The notes below the pieces were generated by a model that saw only the letters and a list, made by a program, of their open reading frames with translations, was not told where the DNA came from and searched no databases. A DNA stretch of 50,365 nt from Polaribacter sp. (GTDB taxonomy: Bacteria > Bacteroidota > Bacteroidia > Flavobacteriales > Flavobacteriaceae), in the NCBI GenBank assembly GCA_023254055.1, contig JALQYN010000006.1:1-50365 (forward strand), written 5' to 3'. Positions 33,289-41,161 of this stretch are shown piece after piece (positions within the stretch are counted from its first letter, which is position 1; the number at the start of each line of letters is the position of its first letter). The position numbers and the translations under genes are program-made.

Positions 33289-33324
33289 GGTTTTAAAGAT
33301 GTTGTTGAAGCAAATTCAGGTTAA
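33289..33324 (+). pseudogene. Possible remnant of an FG-GAP gene 3' end
   Basis: After the amidohydrolase stop, bases 33289-33324 read GFKDVVEANSG and stop. This resembles the last repeat of the FG-GAP gene (DGFIDIIEANSDEIN at 31900-31950). It could be the tail of a second copy deleted by recombination around the amidohydrolase gene. The match is only about 12 residues. Confidence 0.35.
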
Positions 33325-33332
33325 TTAATACT

Positions 33333-34640
33333 TTAATTTCTTATTCTGTCTGCTTCTGCTTCTAATGCTGCTTTTGCATTACTTGCCTCAGTAGTTAATG
33401 TGGTGCCAATTAAGTTGTTATTTTCATAAGCATCAGTAATTAAATTATAAAATTCCTCAGAACCATTATTGAATTTAATAAGTTTATAAGTAGCATTTCT
33501 AATCGCATACGCTATTCCGTTATTAGAAATTTCGGTATAAGCATATTCTCTTGATGAAGCGTTTTCGTCTTTCAATAAAGAATAAAAACTTGTGCTATTT
33601 TCTCTAGAAAAAGTTGAAACGCCAGACATTGAAGCAATTGTAGAAAATAAATCTGTTGTGCTTATTAAAGCATTTTCTCTTACTCCAGTTCTACTTACAC
33701 CGAACCCAGAAACTACCATAGGTACATTTACACCGCCCTGGTAAATGGTGTTTTTAGCTTTGTTCCTACTATATGGGGATTGAGCTACCTGATTTGGACT
33801 TCCATTATCACCAATAAATACAATAATTGTGTTTGCTTTTTCTTCAGTAGTCATACTGTTTATAAACCTCCCAATTTCTGAATCCATTGCTTCTATAGCT
33901 GACATAAAATATGGAGTTGGATTTGCGTCTATACTTGATGCGTCTGTTGGTAAATTCCCTTGTGAATGTAAATTAGTTGGAGCCAGATGAAATGGTGTAT
34001 GTGGAGCATTATATGCCAACCATAAAAACCATGGTTTGGTTTGCTTATCAACCCAATCAATTGCTAAATCTGTGAATTTTGTTGTGGTATATTCAGTTGT
34101 GTTGGCTGTTAAACCATTTTCTGTTAAATTCCAATTTGTATAACTTTGAACTCCTCCCGTTAATAAACCTGCATAATAATCTACTCCCATTGTAATGGGA
34201 TCAGTAGCAGAATTAGATAAATGCCATTTGCCAATAATAGCAGTTGCGTAAGCATTTGAAGTACCATCATTAATATATTTTTGTAAAGAAGTTTCTGATG
34301 TAGAAATGACATCTCCAACTTTTAAAACCCCTGTTTTACTTCCGTATTTACCAGTTAAAATAGAGGCTCTTGTAGGTGAGCAAACCGGATAAGACCAAAA
34401 GTTTTCGAATGTGATTCCAGAATTCATCAATCCTTGTAAAATTGGCATATTAGGTTTTACAGTTCCTTCTGAGTAATTTGGTGTTGCATCTAACCCCATA
34501 TCGTCAGCTATAATCAATAAGATATTTGGTTTTGTTGAGGTAGAGGTTGTATCTACGTCAGAATCATTTAAAAGTGGAGAACTACAACTAAAAAAAAGAA
34601 GACTTATACAGGTGCTAAAGAAACATTTTTTAAAACTCAT
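33333..34640 (-). CDS. Sulfatase lipoprotein
   Basis: Arylsulfatase-family enzyme of 435 aa, anchored as a lipoprotein (LLFFSC, Cys19). The metal-binding IADDMG (Asp46, Asp47) is followed by the formylglycine motif CSPTR at Cys87; cysteine in the first position with C-x-P-x-R is the form modified by the oxygen-dependent formylglycine-generating enzyme. Also seen: GKWHL, NAPHTPFH, and FIGDNGSPN, the second metal site. Such enzymes desulfate algal or host polysaccharides in marine Bacteroidota. No polysaccharide-locus genes (SusC/D, glycosidases) are adjacent, so it stands alone. Confidence 0.9.
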   Translation of the reverse strand: MSFKKCFFSTCISLLFFSCSSPLLNDSDVDTTSTSTKPNILLIIADDMGLDATPNYSEGTVKPNMPILQGLMNSGITFENFWSYPVCSPTRASILTGKYGSKTGVLKVGDVISTSETSLQKYINDGTSNAYATAIIGKWHLSNSATDPITMGVDYYAGLLTGGVQSYTNWNLTENGLTANTTEYTTTKFTDLAIDWVDKQTKPWFLWLAYNAPHTPFHLAPTNLHSQGNLPTDASSIDANPTPYFMSAIEAMDSEIGRFINSMTTEEKANTIIVFIGDNGSPNQVAQSPYSRNKAKNTIYQGGVNVPMVVSGFGVSRTGVRENALISTTDLFSTIASMSGVSTFSRENSTSFYSLLKDENASSREYAYTEISNNGIAYAIRNATYKLIKFNNGSEEFYNLITDAYENNNLIGTTLTTEASNAKAALEAEADRIRN

Positions 34641-34706
34641 GTTTTGAAAGTTTATATTTTATTATATATAACAAGTAACTTATTAAATACCCTACTTTAA
34701 ATTAAT

Positions 34707-34714
34707 TATCTTTG
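34707..34714 (+). promoter_or_regulatory. Possible -7 box of the TPR lipoprotein gene
   Basis: TATCTTTG, a perfect TAnnTTTG, but 93 bp before the ATG at 34808. It implies an 85-nt leader and is therefore less certain. Confidence 0.35.
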
Positions 34715-34807
34715 TTTTTTATAACAAAAACAGGTAGGTTAAAGTTTAATTTTTTAGTTAGACTTTCATTCGAAAAACAAAATTTTAATTATATATTATA
34801 ATTTTTC

Positions 34808-35485
34808 ATGAAACAAATTCTTTATTTATTAGTTGTGCTTTTTTTTATTGGCTGTGGAAATTCAAAAAATTCACCTGAATTTATAAAAGCTGTAACTGGC
34901 AATTATTTATTTAATGCAAATGAAACTATTGGGGTTTCTTTTGTAGAAAATGAGATGTTTGTTCGTTGGAGAGGTAGAGAAAACATTAAACCATTAAAAG
35001 TAAACGATAGTACATTTTATGTACAAGATATGAATGAAAAATTTATTTTTAAAATAACGCCGGCTATACATATTGAGCTTGCAGAAAAAAGAGAACATGA
35101 AGGAGAGACTATCAAATTTCCTAAAATGGTTTTAGGACAAAAAACCCCAAAAGAATATTTTGACAATGATCAATTTGACAAAGCTTTAGAAGGATATCTT
35201 TCAATTCAAAAAAACAATCCAAAAAGTAGAAGTATACGAGAAACTGATTTGAATCGACTAGGATATCTTGCTTTAACAAAAAAGGAATATAATAAAGCCA
35301 TAAAAATATTTAAATTAAATACAATTCTACACCCTAAAAGCAGCAATACTTTTGATAGCTTAGGGGAAGCTTATCACAGAAATAAAGACTCTGTTAATGC
35401 AATCGTTAGTTTTAAAAAAGCATTGGAGTTAAATCCCAAAAGCACAAGAGCAAAAAAATATATAAATGAACAAATATTAGAATAG
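34808..35485 (+). CDS. TPR-containing lipoprotein
   Basis: Exported 225-aa lipoprotein: signal MKQILYLLVVLFFIGC with the lipid Cys at 16. The N-terminal half is a small beta domain of unknown type (NYLFNANETIGVSFVENEMFVRWRG). The C-terminal half has two or three tetratricopeptide repeats (FDKALEGYLSIQKNNP, YNKAIKIFKLNTILHP, VNAIVSFKKALELNPKS). TPRs bind peptides or other proteins, so it is likely an adaptor in the periplasm or outer membrane. The DinB gene starts 1 bp after its stop, so the two are probably transcribed together. Confidence 0.78.
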   Translation: MKQILYLLVVLFFIGCGNSKNSPEFIKAVTGNYLFNANETIGVSFVENEMFVRWRGRENIKPLKVNDSTFYVQDMNEKFIFKITPAIHIELAEKREHEGETIKFPKMVLGQKTPKEYFDNDQFDKALEGYLSIQKNNPKSRSIRETDLNRLGYLALTKKEYNKAIKIFKLNTILHPKSSNTFDSLGEAYHRNKDSVNAIVSFKKALELNPKSTRAKKYINEQILE

Positions 35486-35486
35486 T

Positions 35487-36017
35487 TTGGAGCATTTAAA
35501 ATACCCAATTGGCCAAGTAAATATCCCCAAAATTATTTCAGAAAACGATATTAGAAATTGGATTTCTGATATCGAAAAATTTCCAAAAAAATTAGAAACC
35601 CTTGTCCAGCAACTATCAGAAGAGCAATTAAACACACCGTATAGAGATGGTGGTTGGACCGTTAAACAAACCATTCATCATTGTGGTGACAGCCATGTAC
35701 ATAGTTATATTCGATTTAAATGGGCATTGACAGAAGAGCAACCAATTATTAAAGCTTATTATGAAGATCGTTGGGCTGAATTATTTGACACTAAAGATGC
35801 TCCCATTGCATTATCACTTCAGTTTATTAAAGCATTGCATGCTAAGTGGGTATATTTATTAAAAGGGCTTTCTAAAGAAGATTTAGATAAAGAATTTATT
35901 CATCCAGAAAGCGGTGCCAATGTTTCTTTAAAAAAGAACATCGGATTATATGCTTGGCATTGCAATCATCATTATGCACATATTGAGAATTTATTACTTC
36001 GCAATGATTGGAGATAA
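35487..36017 (+). CDS. YfiT/BstA-like DinB-superfamily metal-dependent protein
   Basis: Four-helix DinB-fold protein of 176 aa, related to Bacillus YfiT, a bacillithiol-dependent transferase (BstA). The N-terminus LKYPIGQVNIPKIISE is characteristic, and the three-His metal site is seen: His64/65 (QTIHHCGD), His158 (YAWHCN) and His161/162 (HHYAHI). The family N-terminus requires a TTG start at 35487, one base after the preceding stop; there is no ATG. Cytoplasmic. Whether this organism makes bacillithiol cannot be judged here. Confidence 0.85.
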   Translation: MEHLKYPIGQVNIPKIISENDIRNWISDIEKFPKKLETLVQQLSEEQLNTPYRDGGWTVKQTIHHCGDSHVHSYIRFKWALTEEQPIIKAYYEDRWAELFDTKDAPIALSLQFIKALHAKWVYLLKGLSKEDLDKEFIHPESGANVSLKKNIGLYAWHCNHHYAHIENLLLRNDWR

Positions 36018-36023
36018 CAAATT

Positions 36024-36068
36024 GTCATTCCTTTGAACCTGCCTGTCGGCAGACAGAAACAGGAATCT
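36024..36068. repeat. Interspersed palindromic repeat with CTGTCTGCCGACAGGCAG core
   Basis: It begins GTCATTCC and ends AGGAATCT, with an 18-bp core (36039-36056) identical and inverted relative to 20177-20194. It lies just after the DinB gene. Confidence 0.65.
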
Positions 36069-36148
36069 GTTAAAAAAGCAGACTCCGAATCTATTGAAGA
36101 ATGTGGGGAACAATAAAATTCCTATATTTATTCTTTAATTCAATTTTT

Positions 36149-36607
36149 ATGAAAACTGCACAACAATGGTTTGATGAATATGCAATCAGTCATCAAAACA
36201 AAACCAACATCACTATTCATTTTATTTGTGTTCCTGCTATATTTTTTAGTGTGATTGGATTGTTAATGAGTATTCCTACTACTCTTTTAGAAAACACTTT
36301 TGGTTTATATAACCCGTTGATTGAAAATTGGGCTACAGTAGTTATTGCTTTTGTGTTAATTTTTTACCTACGTTTAGGTTTTTGGTATTTTATCAATATG
36401 CTATTGGTAAGTCTCCTTTCAATTATTGGAAACTATTGGCTGAGTGGTTTTGGAAACCTTGCAATTATATCATTCGTTATTTTTGTGGTTGCTTGGATTG
36501 GGCAGTTTTACGGTCATAAAGTAGAAGGTAAAAAACCATCCTTTATAAAAGACTTACAATTTTTATTAATCGGACCACTTTGGGTGCTTAAAAAAATAGG
36601 AAAATAA
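36149..36607 (+). CDS. Mpo1/DUF962-like membrane protein
   Basis: Integral membrane protein of 152 aa with about four helices, of the DUF962 / YGL010w family, whose yeast member Mpo1 is an iron dioxygenase acting on 2-hydroxy fatty acids. The conserved histidines are visible: SHQNKTNITIHFICVP near residues 13-28 and QFYGHKVEGKKPSF near 125-138. The start is set at the ATG 36149 (MKTAQQWFDEYAISHQN), the family N-terminus, rather than 48 bp upstream. It overlaps the tRNA-binding gene by one base (TAATG). A role in lipid alpha-oxidation is inferred from the family only. Confidence 0.82.
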   Translation: MKTAQQWFDEYAISHQNKTNITIHFICVPAIFFSVIGLLMSIPTTLLENTFGLYNPLIENWATVVIAFVLIFYLRLGFWYFINMLLVSLLSIIGNYWLSGFGNLAIISFVIFVVAWIGQFYGHKVEGKKPSFIKDLQFLLIGPLWVLKKIGK

Positions 36608-36945
36608 TGAAAGAAGAAATCAATTTCGAAGATTTTTTAAAAGTAGATATGAGAGTCGGAACTATTATTGAAGTTAACGATTTCCCTAAAGCTCGAAAAC
36701 CAGCCTATCAATTAACCATAGATTTTGGAGGTTTAGGCATTAAAAAATCAAGCGCTCAAATCACAGATTTATATACAAAAGATGATTTACAAAATAGACA
36801 AGTAACAGCTATTGTGAATTTTAAACCTCGACAAATTGCTAATTTTATGAGCGAATGTTTGGTGTTGGGAATTTATAATGAAGAAGGAAACGTTGTTTTA
36901 TTACAAGCTTCTGAACATATTAAAAACGGAGAACAGGTTTCTTAA
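36607..36945 (+). CDS. CsaA-like tRNA-binding protein
   Basis: Single OB-fold tRNA-binding domain of 112 aa, like CsaA and the C-terminal domain of methionyl-tRNA synthetase. Typical segments are FLKVDMRVGTIIEVNDFPKA, KKSSAQITDLY and VNFKPRQIANFMSECLVLG. CsaA has been described as a chaperone-like protein, and the domain binds tRNA-like structures. Cytoplasmic. Its ATG overlaps the stop of the Mpo1-like gene, so the pair is coupled. An interspersed repeat starts immediately after its stop. Confidence 0.92.
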   Translation: MKEEINFEDFLKVDMRVGTIIEVNDFPKARKPAYQLTIDFGGLGIKKSSAQITDLYTKDDLQNRQVTAIVNFKPRQIANFMSECLVLGIYNEEGNVVLLQASEHIKNGEQVS

Positions 36946-36946
36946 C

Positions 36947-37020
36947 GTCAATACGAACAAAGTGAAGTAATCTTTCAATTAAAAAGATTGCCACGAATTT
37001 TAAAAAATTCTCGCAATGAC
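36947..37020. repeat. GTCATTGCGA-family interspersed repeat, 74-bp copy with inverted ends
   Basis: The ends GTCAATACGA and TCGCAATGAC are inverted repeats (8 of 10), and the interior holds two small hairpins (AATCTTT/AAAGATT and AATTTT/AAAATT). The left 27 bp match 43562-43588 at 23 positions. It fills the space between the CsaA-like and Pmp3 genes and is MITE/REP-like. Confidence 0.75.
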
Positions 37021-37030
37021 AAAGTACTAT

Positions 37031-37189
37031 TTATTTATCTGGATTATTCAAAATCACCAACGCAGCAATTACTCCAGGAACCCATCCACAAAGTGTTAGT
37101 AAAAAAACGATTACAAAAGAGCCACATCCTTTTCCTAAGACAGATAATGGCGGGAAGAAAATTGCTAATAAAACTCTTAATAAACTCAT
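37031..37189 (-). CDS. Pmp3/YqaE (UPF0057) membrane peptide
   Basis: Two-helix membrane peptide of 52 aa of the YqaE/Pmp3 family, associated with cold and salt stress. It contains the conserved FFPPLSVLGKGCGSF-like turn between the two hydrophobic helices and the C-terminal GWVPGVIAALVIL. The start is set at the ATG 37189 (MSLLRVLLAIFFPPLSV); the longer frame runs through a repeat-rich upstream stretch and adds residues not found in the family. Interspersed repeats lie on both sides of it. Confidence 0.88.
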   Translation of the reverse strand: MSLLRVLLAIFFPPLSVLGKGCGSFVIVFLLTLCGWVPGVIAALVILNNPDK

Positions 37190-37257
37190 AGGGTCTGGTT
37201 GATGAATAACACTTATGAGACGAACATAATTGCAAAATGTTACAAGAAAAAAGTGAC

Positions 37258-37302
37258 AAAGTCGCAAAGTGACAAAGCTAAACTTTGTTTCTTTGCGACT
37301 TT
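37258..37302 (-). terminator. Long hairpin, probable terminator of the M14 peptidase gene
   Basis: A 20-bp arm at 37258-37277 pairs with 37283-37302 at 18 of 20 positions around a 5-base loop (CTAAA). On the minus strand a CACTTTTTTC tract follows, so it can act as a terminator 27 bp after the peptidase stop. The arms are CAAAG/CTTTG-rich like the tracts at 19420 and 22570. Confidence 0.55.
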
Positions 37303-37328
37303 GCAACTCTAAACGCTACAACTTCTTT

Positions 37329-39827
37329 CTACATCTTATCTCCAAAGAAAATAGCATTCATTAATAACTTATTGGTTCCGTACCAAAATGCTCTAAAGTT
37401 GGTGTTATCTGTAAAAACAATCACTCTACCTCTACCCATTCTTTGTACTTGAAACGGAACTGAGTTTTTTAACTGAGCTAAATTCTGTTTTGAAATATAC
37501 CCTGCCAATAACGGTTTATCAGTATACTGAATTGGGTTGTTATAATTGGTCTTGCTTGGCTCAATAAAAATAGTTGTATTTCTAAACATTGGCAATTCAT
37601 CATTCTTATATCCAAAATTAATTGGATGCGATAGATCTAACTTTGTATTAAAAATTGCACCACCAATTACTTGTGCTCCAGAACGCAAACTTCTATTTTC
37701 AAATGAAACAGGATTTGTAGGCGAATCTGCTTTCTTAAATTCTAAATTGATGAATTTTTGAGAAGACAACCATCTAACAGCACTTCTGTAACCAATTAAA
37801 ACACCGCCATTACGAACCCACGTTTTTAATCTTTCTTCAGTGCCTTTATCTACACTATTACTACTCGGAGCAATTATTGTAGTGTATTTGCTTAAGTCGG
37901 TTCTACCCACATAAGACATGTCTAGTTTTGTTACTTTAATATTAAAACGAGTGTCAAATAAATGCCAAATTTCTCCAGCATCAGAACTAGAAATTCCGTT
38001 TCCCACCAACATAGCAATTTTCTTAGGGCTCACATTTACAATATTGTTAGATCCTAAATCAATTCCATCATTCAACCCTGTTCTTGTTCCGTAAAAATGT
38101 ACATGACTATTTTTAGCCACTTCTTCTAAAAAAGTAAACAAGTCTACCGAATTTAATTTTTGGTTCTGTACAGGAATAAAAATGGTTCCGTAGTCATACT
38201 CTTTACCTCCATTATTAAATTTCTTTAAAGACACTTTTGCTCTAATGCCTTTATTTAAAATAGTGTTCAATGCTTTTGGAGTGTAATATTCGTTCCACGG
38301 CATTAAATACCCATAATCACTCTTATACGAAATAGACCCTTTTGGCATTTCTAAATTGACTACTTTGTTTCCTATTTTACTGGTAGCAATATCTTCTTCG
38401 TAATCTAAATTAAATGCCAACGGAAATGTCCATGCAGAAATATCATAAAATAAACTGTCTGTAAACGTGGTTGTTTTTTGAAACATTGCTTTTACCAAAC
38501 GACTATTTTTTTGATCCATCGGAATCACAAAACTGCTTCCTTTTTTATAGGTTTTCCCTTTAGATGTAAAATCTGAGGCAACTTCATTAAACTGTATTTG
38601 ATGTCTCTTTAAAATCTCAGCTAAATGATAGGTTTTAGCCGCATCTTTTTCATCACCAAAAACAATTGCTTTGCTTTTAGCAGCTTCTTTTCTGGCGTTT
38701 TTAAAGAAATCTTGTTGGTATTTTAAGATTTGAACACGCATATTACGCGCTGCTTCTAAGGTAGATAACGCCGCTGTAAATTGATTTCTTATGGTAAACG
38801 GAAACGTTAAAACTCCATTAACCGTTTCTTGCGCATGACCACGAGAACTTCCTTGTTCAAATAAGATTCCGATACTACCATTTACATCTGGGAACGTAGA
38901 TCCTTTTCCGTAATAAAAGTCGTCAAAACCTTCTTCTGAATAATAAGTAGAGCCAATTTTATCTAAGGCTTTTGCATGGTAATTTGCAATTTGCTTGGTT
39001 AAATCTTGATTTAGCTGAGGCGTTAACGGGTTCGTTCTAGACGGAATTCCTGGTTGAAAGAAGAACGAAGAGTTCGGCCCCATTTCGTGATGGTCTGTTA
39101 AAATATTTGGCATCCATTTATGAAACGATGCAATTCTTGCTCTAGATTCTGGCAATTGTACTGGCAACCAATCTCTGTTCATATCAAACCAATAATGATT
39201 GGTTCTACCACCAGGCCAAACTTCTCTATATTCTCTATCGTTTGGATCTGGATTGATGTTGATTGCTTTGTTGGTATTTGCCCAATATGCAAAACGTTGC
39301 AATCCATCTGGGTTGAAAGAAGGATCAAATAAAATAACCGTATTGTCTAATAACTCGTCAATCTTACTTCCTTCTGCAGCTGCTAAATAATAAGCCGCAG
39401 CCAAACCAGCATTGGCTCCACTTGGTTCGTTACCGTGAATAGAAAATCCTTGATACAACACTATTGGTGCGTTAGACACATCTATGGAAGCATCATTTGT
39501 TGCCGCTATATGGTTTTTACGAATGCTTTCTATATTTTGATGATTTTTAGGCGACGTAATGGTTAACAACAACAACGGTCTTCCTTCAAAAGTAGTTCCT
39601 CTACTTTCAATAGAAATTCTATCTGATGCTTTTGCCAAGGCTTTCATATACTCGGCTAACTTATCATGAGTCACATGCCATTCTCCAACTTCATGACCGA
39701 TAACAGATTTTGGTGTGGGGATGTTTTTATTATAGCTTACATCTTTGGGTAAATAGTACGATAAATCTACTTGTTGTGCCGTTACTGAATAAGCAAGCAA
39801 CAAGAAAAGGATGGTGAGTTTTTTCAT
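37329..39827 (-). CDS. Secreted M14-family zinc carboxypeptidase
   Basis: Large exported peptidase of 832 aa with a signal peptide (MKKLTILFLLLAYSVTAQ). The peptidase M14 domain spans about residues 55-360: zinc ligands His131 and Glu134 (SIHGNEPSG) and His246 or His247 (LTDHHEMGPNSS), arginine in PGGRTNHYWFDMNRDWLP, and a glutamate in GILFEQGSSRG as the likely catalytic acid. Residues about 370-832 form further domains with a class I glutamine amidotransferase-like/ThuA-like section (IAPSSNSVDKGTEERLKTW), common in this subfamily. It probably trims peptides in the periplasm or outside the cell. Monocistronic. Confidence 0.87.
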   Translation of the reverse strand: MKKLTILFLLLAYSVTAQQVDLSYYLPKDVSYNKNIPTPKSVIGHEVGEWHVTHDKLAEYMKALAKASDRISIESRGTTFEGRPLLLLTITSPKNHQNIESIRKNHIAATNDASIDVSNAPIVLYQGFSIHGNEPSGANAGLAAAYYLAAAEGSKIDELLDNTVILFDPSFNPDGLQRFAYWANTNKAININPDPNDREYREVWPGGRTNHYWFDMNRDWLPVQLPESRARIASFHKWMPNILTDHHEMGPNSSFFFQPGIPSRTNPLTPQLNQDLTKQIANYHAKALDKIGSTYYSEEGFDDFYYGKGSTFPDVNGSIGILFEQGSSRGHAQETVNGVLTFPFTIRNQFTAALSTLEAARNMRVQILKYQQDFFKNARKEAAKSKAIVFGDEKDAAKTYHLAEILKRHQIQFNEVASDFTSKGKTYKKGSSFVIPMDQKNSRLVKAMFQKTTTFTDSLFYDISAWTFPLAFNLDYEEDIATSKIGNKVVNLEMPKGSISYKSDYGYLMPWNEYYTPKALNTILNKGIRAKVSLKKFNNGGKEYDYGTIFIPVQNQKLNSVDLFTFLEEVAKNSHVHFYGTRTGLNDGIDLGSNNIVNVSPKKIAMLVGNGISSSDAGEIWHLFDTRFNIKVTKLDMSYVGRTDLSKYTTIIAPSSNSVDKGTEERLKTWVRNGGVLIGYRSAVRWLSSQKFINLEFKKADSPTNPVSFENRSLRSGAQVIGGAIFNTKLDLSHPINFGYKNDELPMFRNTTIFIEPSKTNYNNPIQYTDKPLLAGYISKQNLAQLKNSVPFQVQRMGRGRVIVFTDNTNFRAFWYGTNKLLMNAIFFGDKM

Positions 39828-39958
39828 TAAAAATGGTTTGTTAGTTTTCAGCTTACAAGGTAAATAAACTAACGTTGTATGAAAATTTAACGCAACCTAT
39901 TTAACGTTTGTTTAACAAATTGCCGCCTACTTCGTTCATTTCATTTTTGCTTGATGAA

Positions 39959-39978
39959 CCCTTCGACTCCGCTCAAGA
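39959..39978. repeat. Interspersed repeat CCCTTCGACTCCGCTCAAGA
   Basis: This resembles the short repeat usually seen in Bacteroidota genomes as CTTGAGCGGAGTCGAAGGG. It is a single copy here; its identity is from prior familiarity, not from another copy in the window. Confidence 0.45.
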
Positions 39979-40042
39979 GGAAAACAAAAAATCAAGACTC
40001 ACTTTTATTTTTTTGGAATTCTACTTTTAAAGCTTAGCTTGA

Positions 40043-40077
40043 TTCTAAACTCTTTTTTTGATAACTTCGCTAACACT
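40043..40077. repeat. Left boundary repeat of cassette-like unit B
   Basis: Matches 6683-6717 at 29 of 35 positions, with the identical core TTTTTGATAACTT. Its reverse complement contains TTAGCGAAGTT, an inverted copy of the unit's right end (TTAGCGAAACTT at 41289-41300). Confidence 0.6.
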
Positions 40078-40146
40078 TGATAAAAACATTAAAAACGTTC
40101 GATATCATTAAAGTTGTGCAACATTTGAGAGAAACAGCAAAAACCA

Positions 40147-40788
40147 ATGTACGAAGACGTAAACAGATACCTTAACGGACTTAAAAAATGGAAATCGGAA
40201 TTGACCAGACTTCGTGAAATTATACTTGATTGTGGATTAATCGAAGACTTCAAATGGATGCATCCTTGCTATACTGACAATGGGAAAAATATAGTTTTAA
40301 TACACGAGTTTAAAGATTACTGTGCGATTTTATTTCATAAAGGAGTATTAATCAAAGACATTGAAAAAATTTTAGTCCAACAAACTGAAAACGTACAATC
40401 GGCAAGACAAATACGATTTACTGATTTGCCTGAAATCGAAGAACTTGAAGAGACTATCAAAAACTACATTCGAGAGGCAATCGAAATTGAAAAATCTGGA
40501 AAGAAAGTTGAAAAGAAAAAAACTTCTGAATTTAAAGTCCCAGAAGAGTTGGAGCAAATTTTTTCCGAAAATGCTGACTTCGAAAAAGCGTTTAAGAACT
40601 TGACAGCTGGACGTCAACGAGGTTATCTTTTGCATTTTGATAAACCAAAGCAATCCAAATCAAAGATATCTCGAATTGAGAAAAATATGGAAAGAATTAT
40701 AGATGGTTATGGTTTGAATGACTGTTTATGTGGACTTTCAAAGCGAAAACCGAACTGTGACGGTTCACATAAACAATTGGAAAAATGA
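40147..40788 (+). CDS. DUF1801-YdeI protein with C-terminal CDGSH motif
   Basis: The product is 213 aa, cytoplasmic. Residues 1-110 are a DUF1801 domain (FKWMHPCYT, AILFHKGVLI). Residues about 130-185 are a YdeI/OmdA-type domain (PEELEQIFSENADFEKAFKNL, GRQRGYLLHF). The C-terminus, 193-208, reads CLCGLSKRKPNCDGSH, fitting C-x-C-x2-(S/T)-x3-P-x-C-D-G-S-H, the 2Fe-2S ligand set of CDGSH proteins (Cys193, Cys195, Cys204, His208). The function is unknown; YdeI has been linked to bacteriocin or stress protection. Its end overlaps the next gene by 4 bp. It sits in cassette-like unit B. Confidence 0.82.
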   Translation: MYEDVNRYLNGLKKWKSELTRLREIILDCGLIEDFKWMHPCYTDNGKNIVLIHEFKDYCAILFHKGVLIKDIEKILVQQTENVQSARQIRFTDLPEIEELEETIKNYIREAIEIEKSGKKVEKKKTSEFKVPEELEQIFSENADFEKAFKNLTAGRQRGYLLHFDKPKQSKSKISRIEKNMERIIDGYGLNDCLCGLSKRKPNCDGSHKQLEK

Positions 40789-41156
40789 GTGGAACGAACA
40801 ATTACAAGTCTGTTGAGGAATATTTTAATTCTCAACCCGAAAAAACAAAAAATGCTCTTCTCGAATTAAAGAAATGCATTCTTAAAGTAGCACCAAATGC
40901 CACCGAATTGTTTAATTACAATATTCCTGCATATACCTTAATAAACGATGGGAAAAGAGAACAACAAATAATGATTGCAGGTTATAAAAAACACGTTGGA
41001 TTTTATCCACATCCAACAACTATGGAAAAATTTGAATCTGAATTAATAGAATATAAAAGAGGAAAAGGTTCGGTGCAGTTTCCTTTGGATAAACCGCTTC
41101 CGACAAAGCTTATTGAAAGAATGGTTAATTACAGAATGAAACTATTAAATAAATAA
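40785..41156 (+). CDS. DUF1801 domain protein
   Basis: Cytoplasmic 123-aa protein consisting of one DUF1801 (YdhG/frataxin-like fold) domain: VEEYFNSQPEKTKNALLELKKCIL at the start, FNYNIPAYTLIND in the middle, and GFYPHPTTMEKFE with VQFPLDKPLPTKLIERMV at the end. Members have been described as iron-chaperone-like because of their frataxin-like fold; that function is not shown here. Start ATG at 40785 overlaps the CDGSH gene (ATGA), so the two make a coupled pair and probably work together. Unit B's right boundary begins 5 bp after the stop. Confidence 0.85.
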   Translation: MSGTNNYKSVEEYFNSQPEKTKNALLELKKCILKVAPNATELFNYNIPAYTLINDGKREQQIMIAGYKKHVGFYPHPTTMEKFESELIEYKRGKGSVQFPLDKPLPTKLIERMVNYRMKLLNK

Positions 41157-41161
41157 AAAGC

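Larger units (their letters stand above)
39828..40146. other. 319-bp gene-free region between the M14 peptidase and unit B
   Basis: It holds the upstream region of the minus-strand M14 gene, the dispersed repeat at 39959-39978, and the left boundary of unit B (40043-40077). At 40119-40128 there is the palindrome partner GTTGTGCAAC, whose reverse complement, GTTGCACAAC, occurs at 41162-41171 just after the second gene. No credible open frame was seen. Confidence 0.6.

Noticed and set aside
36947..37020. Reading the 74-bp repeat as a terminator for the CsaA-like gene
   Set aside because: It lacks a single strong GC stem with a T run, and its ends and interior match other repeat copies.
37189..37306. 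Longer N-terminus for the Pmp3 protein
   Set aside because: The extra 39 residues come from repeat-rich DNA and exceed the family length of about 52.
39828..40146. A hidden gene in the 319-bp gap
   Set aside because: No frame of useful length with a start; the sequence is accounted for by repeats and upstream regions.
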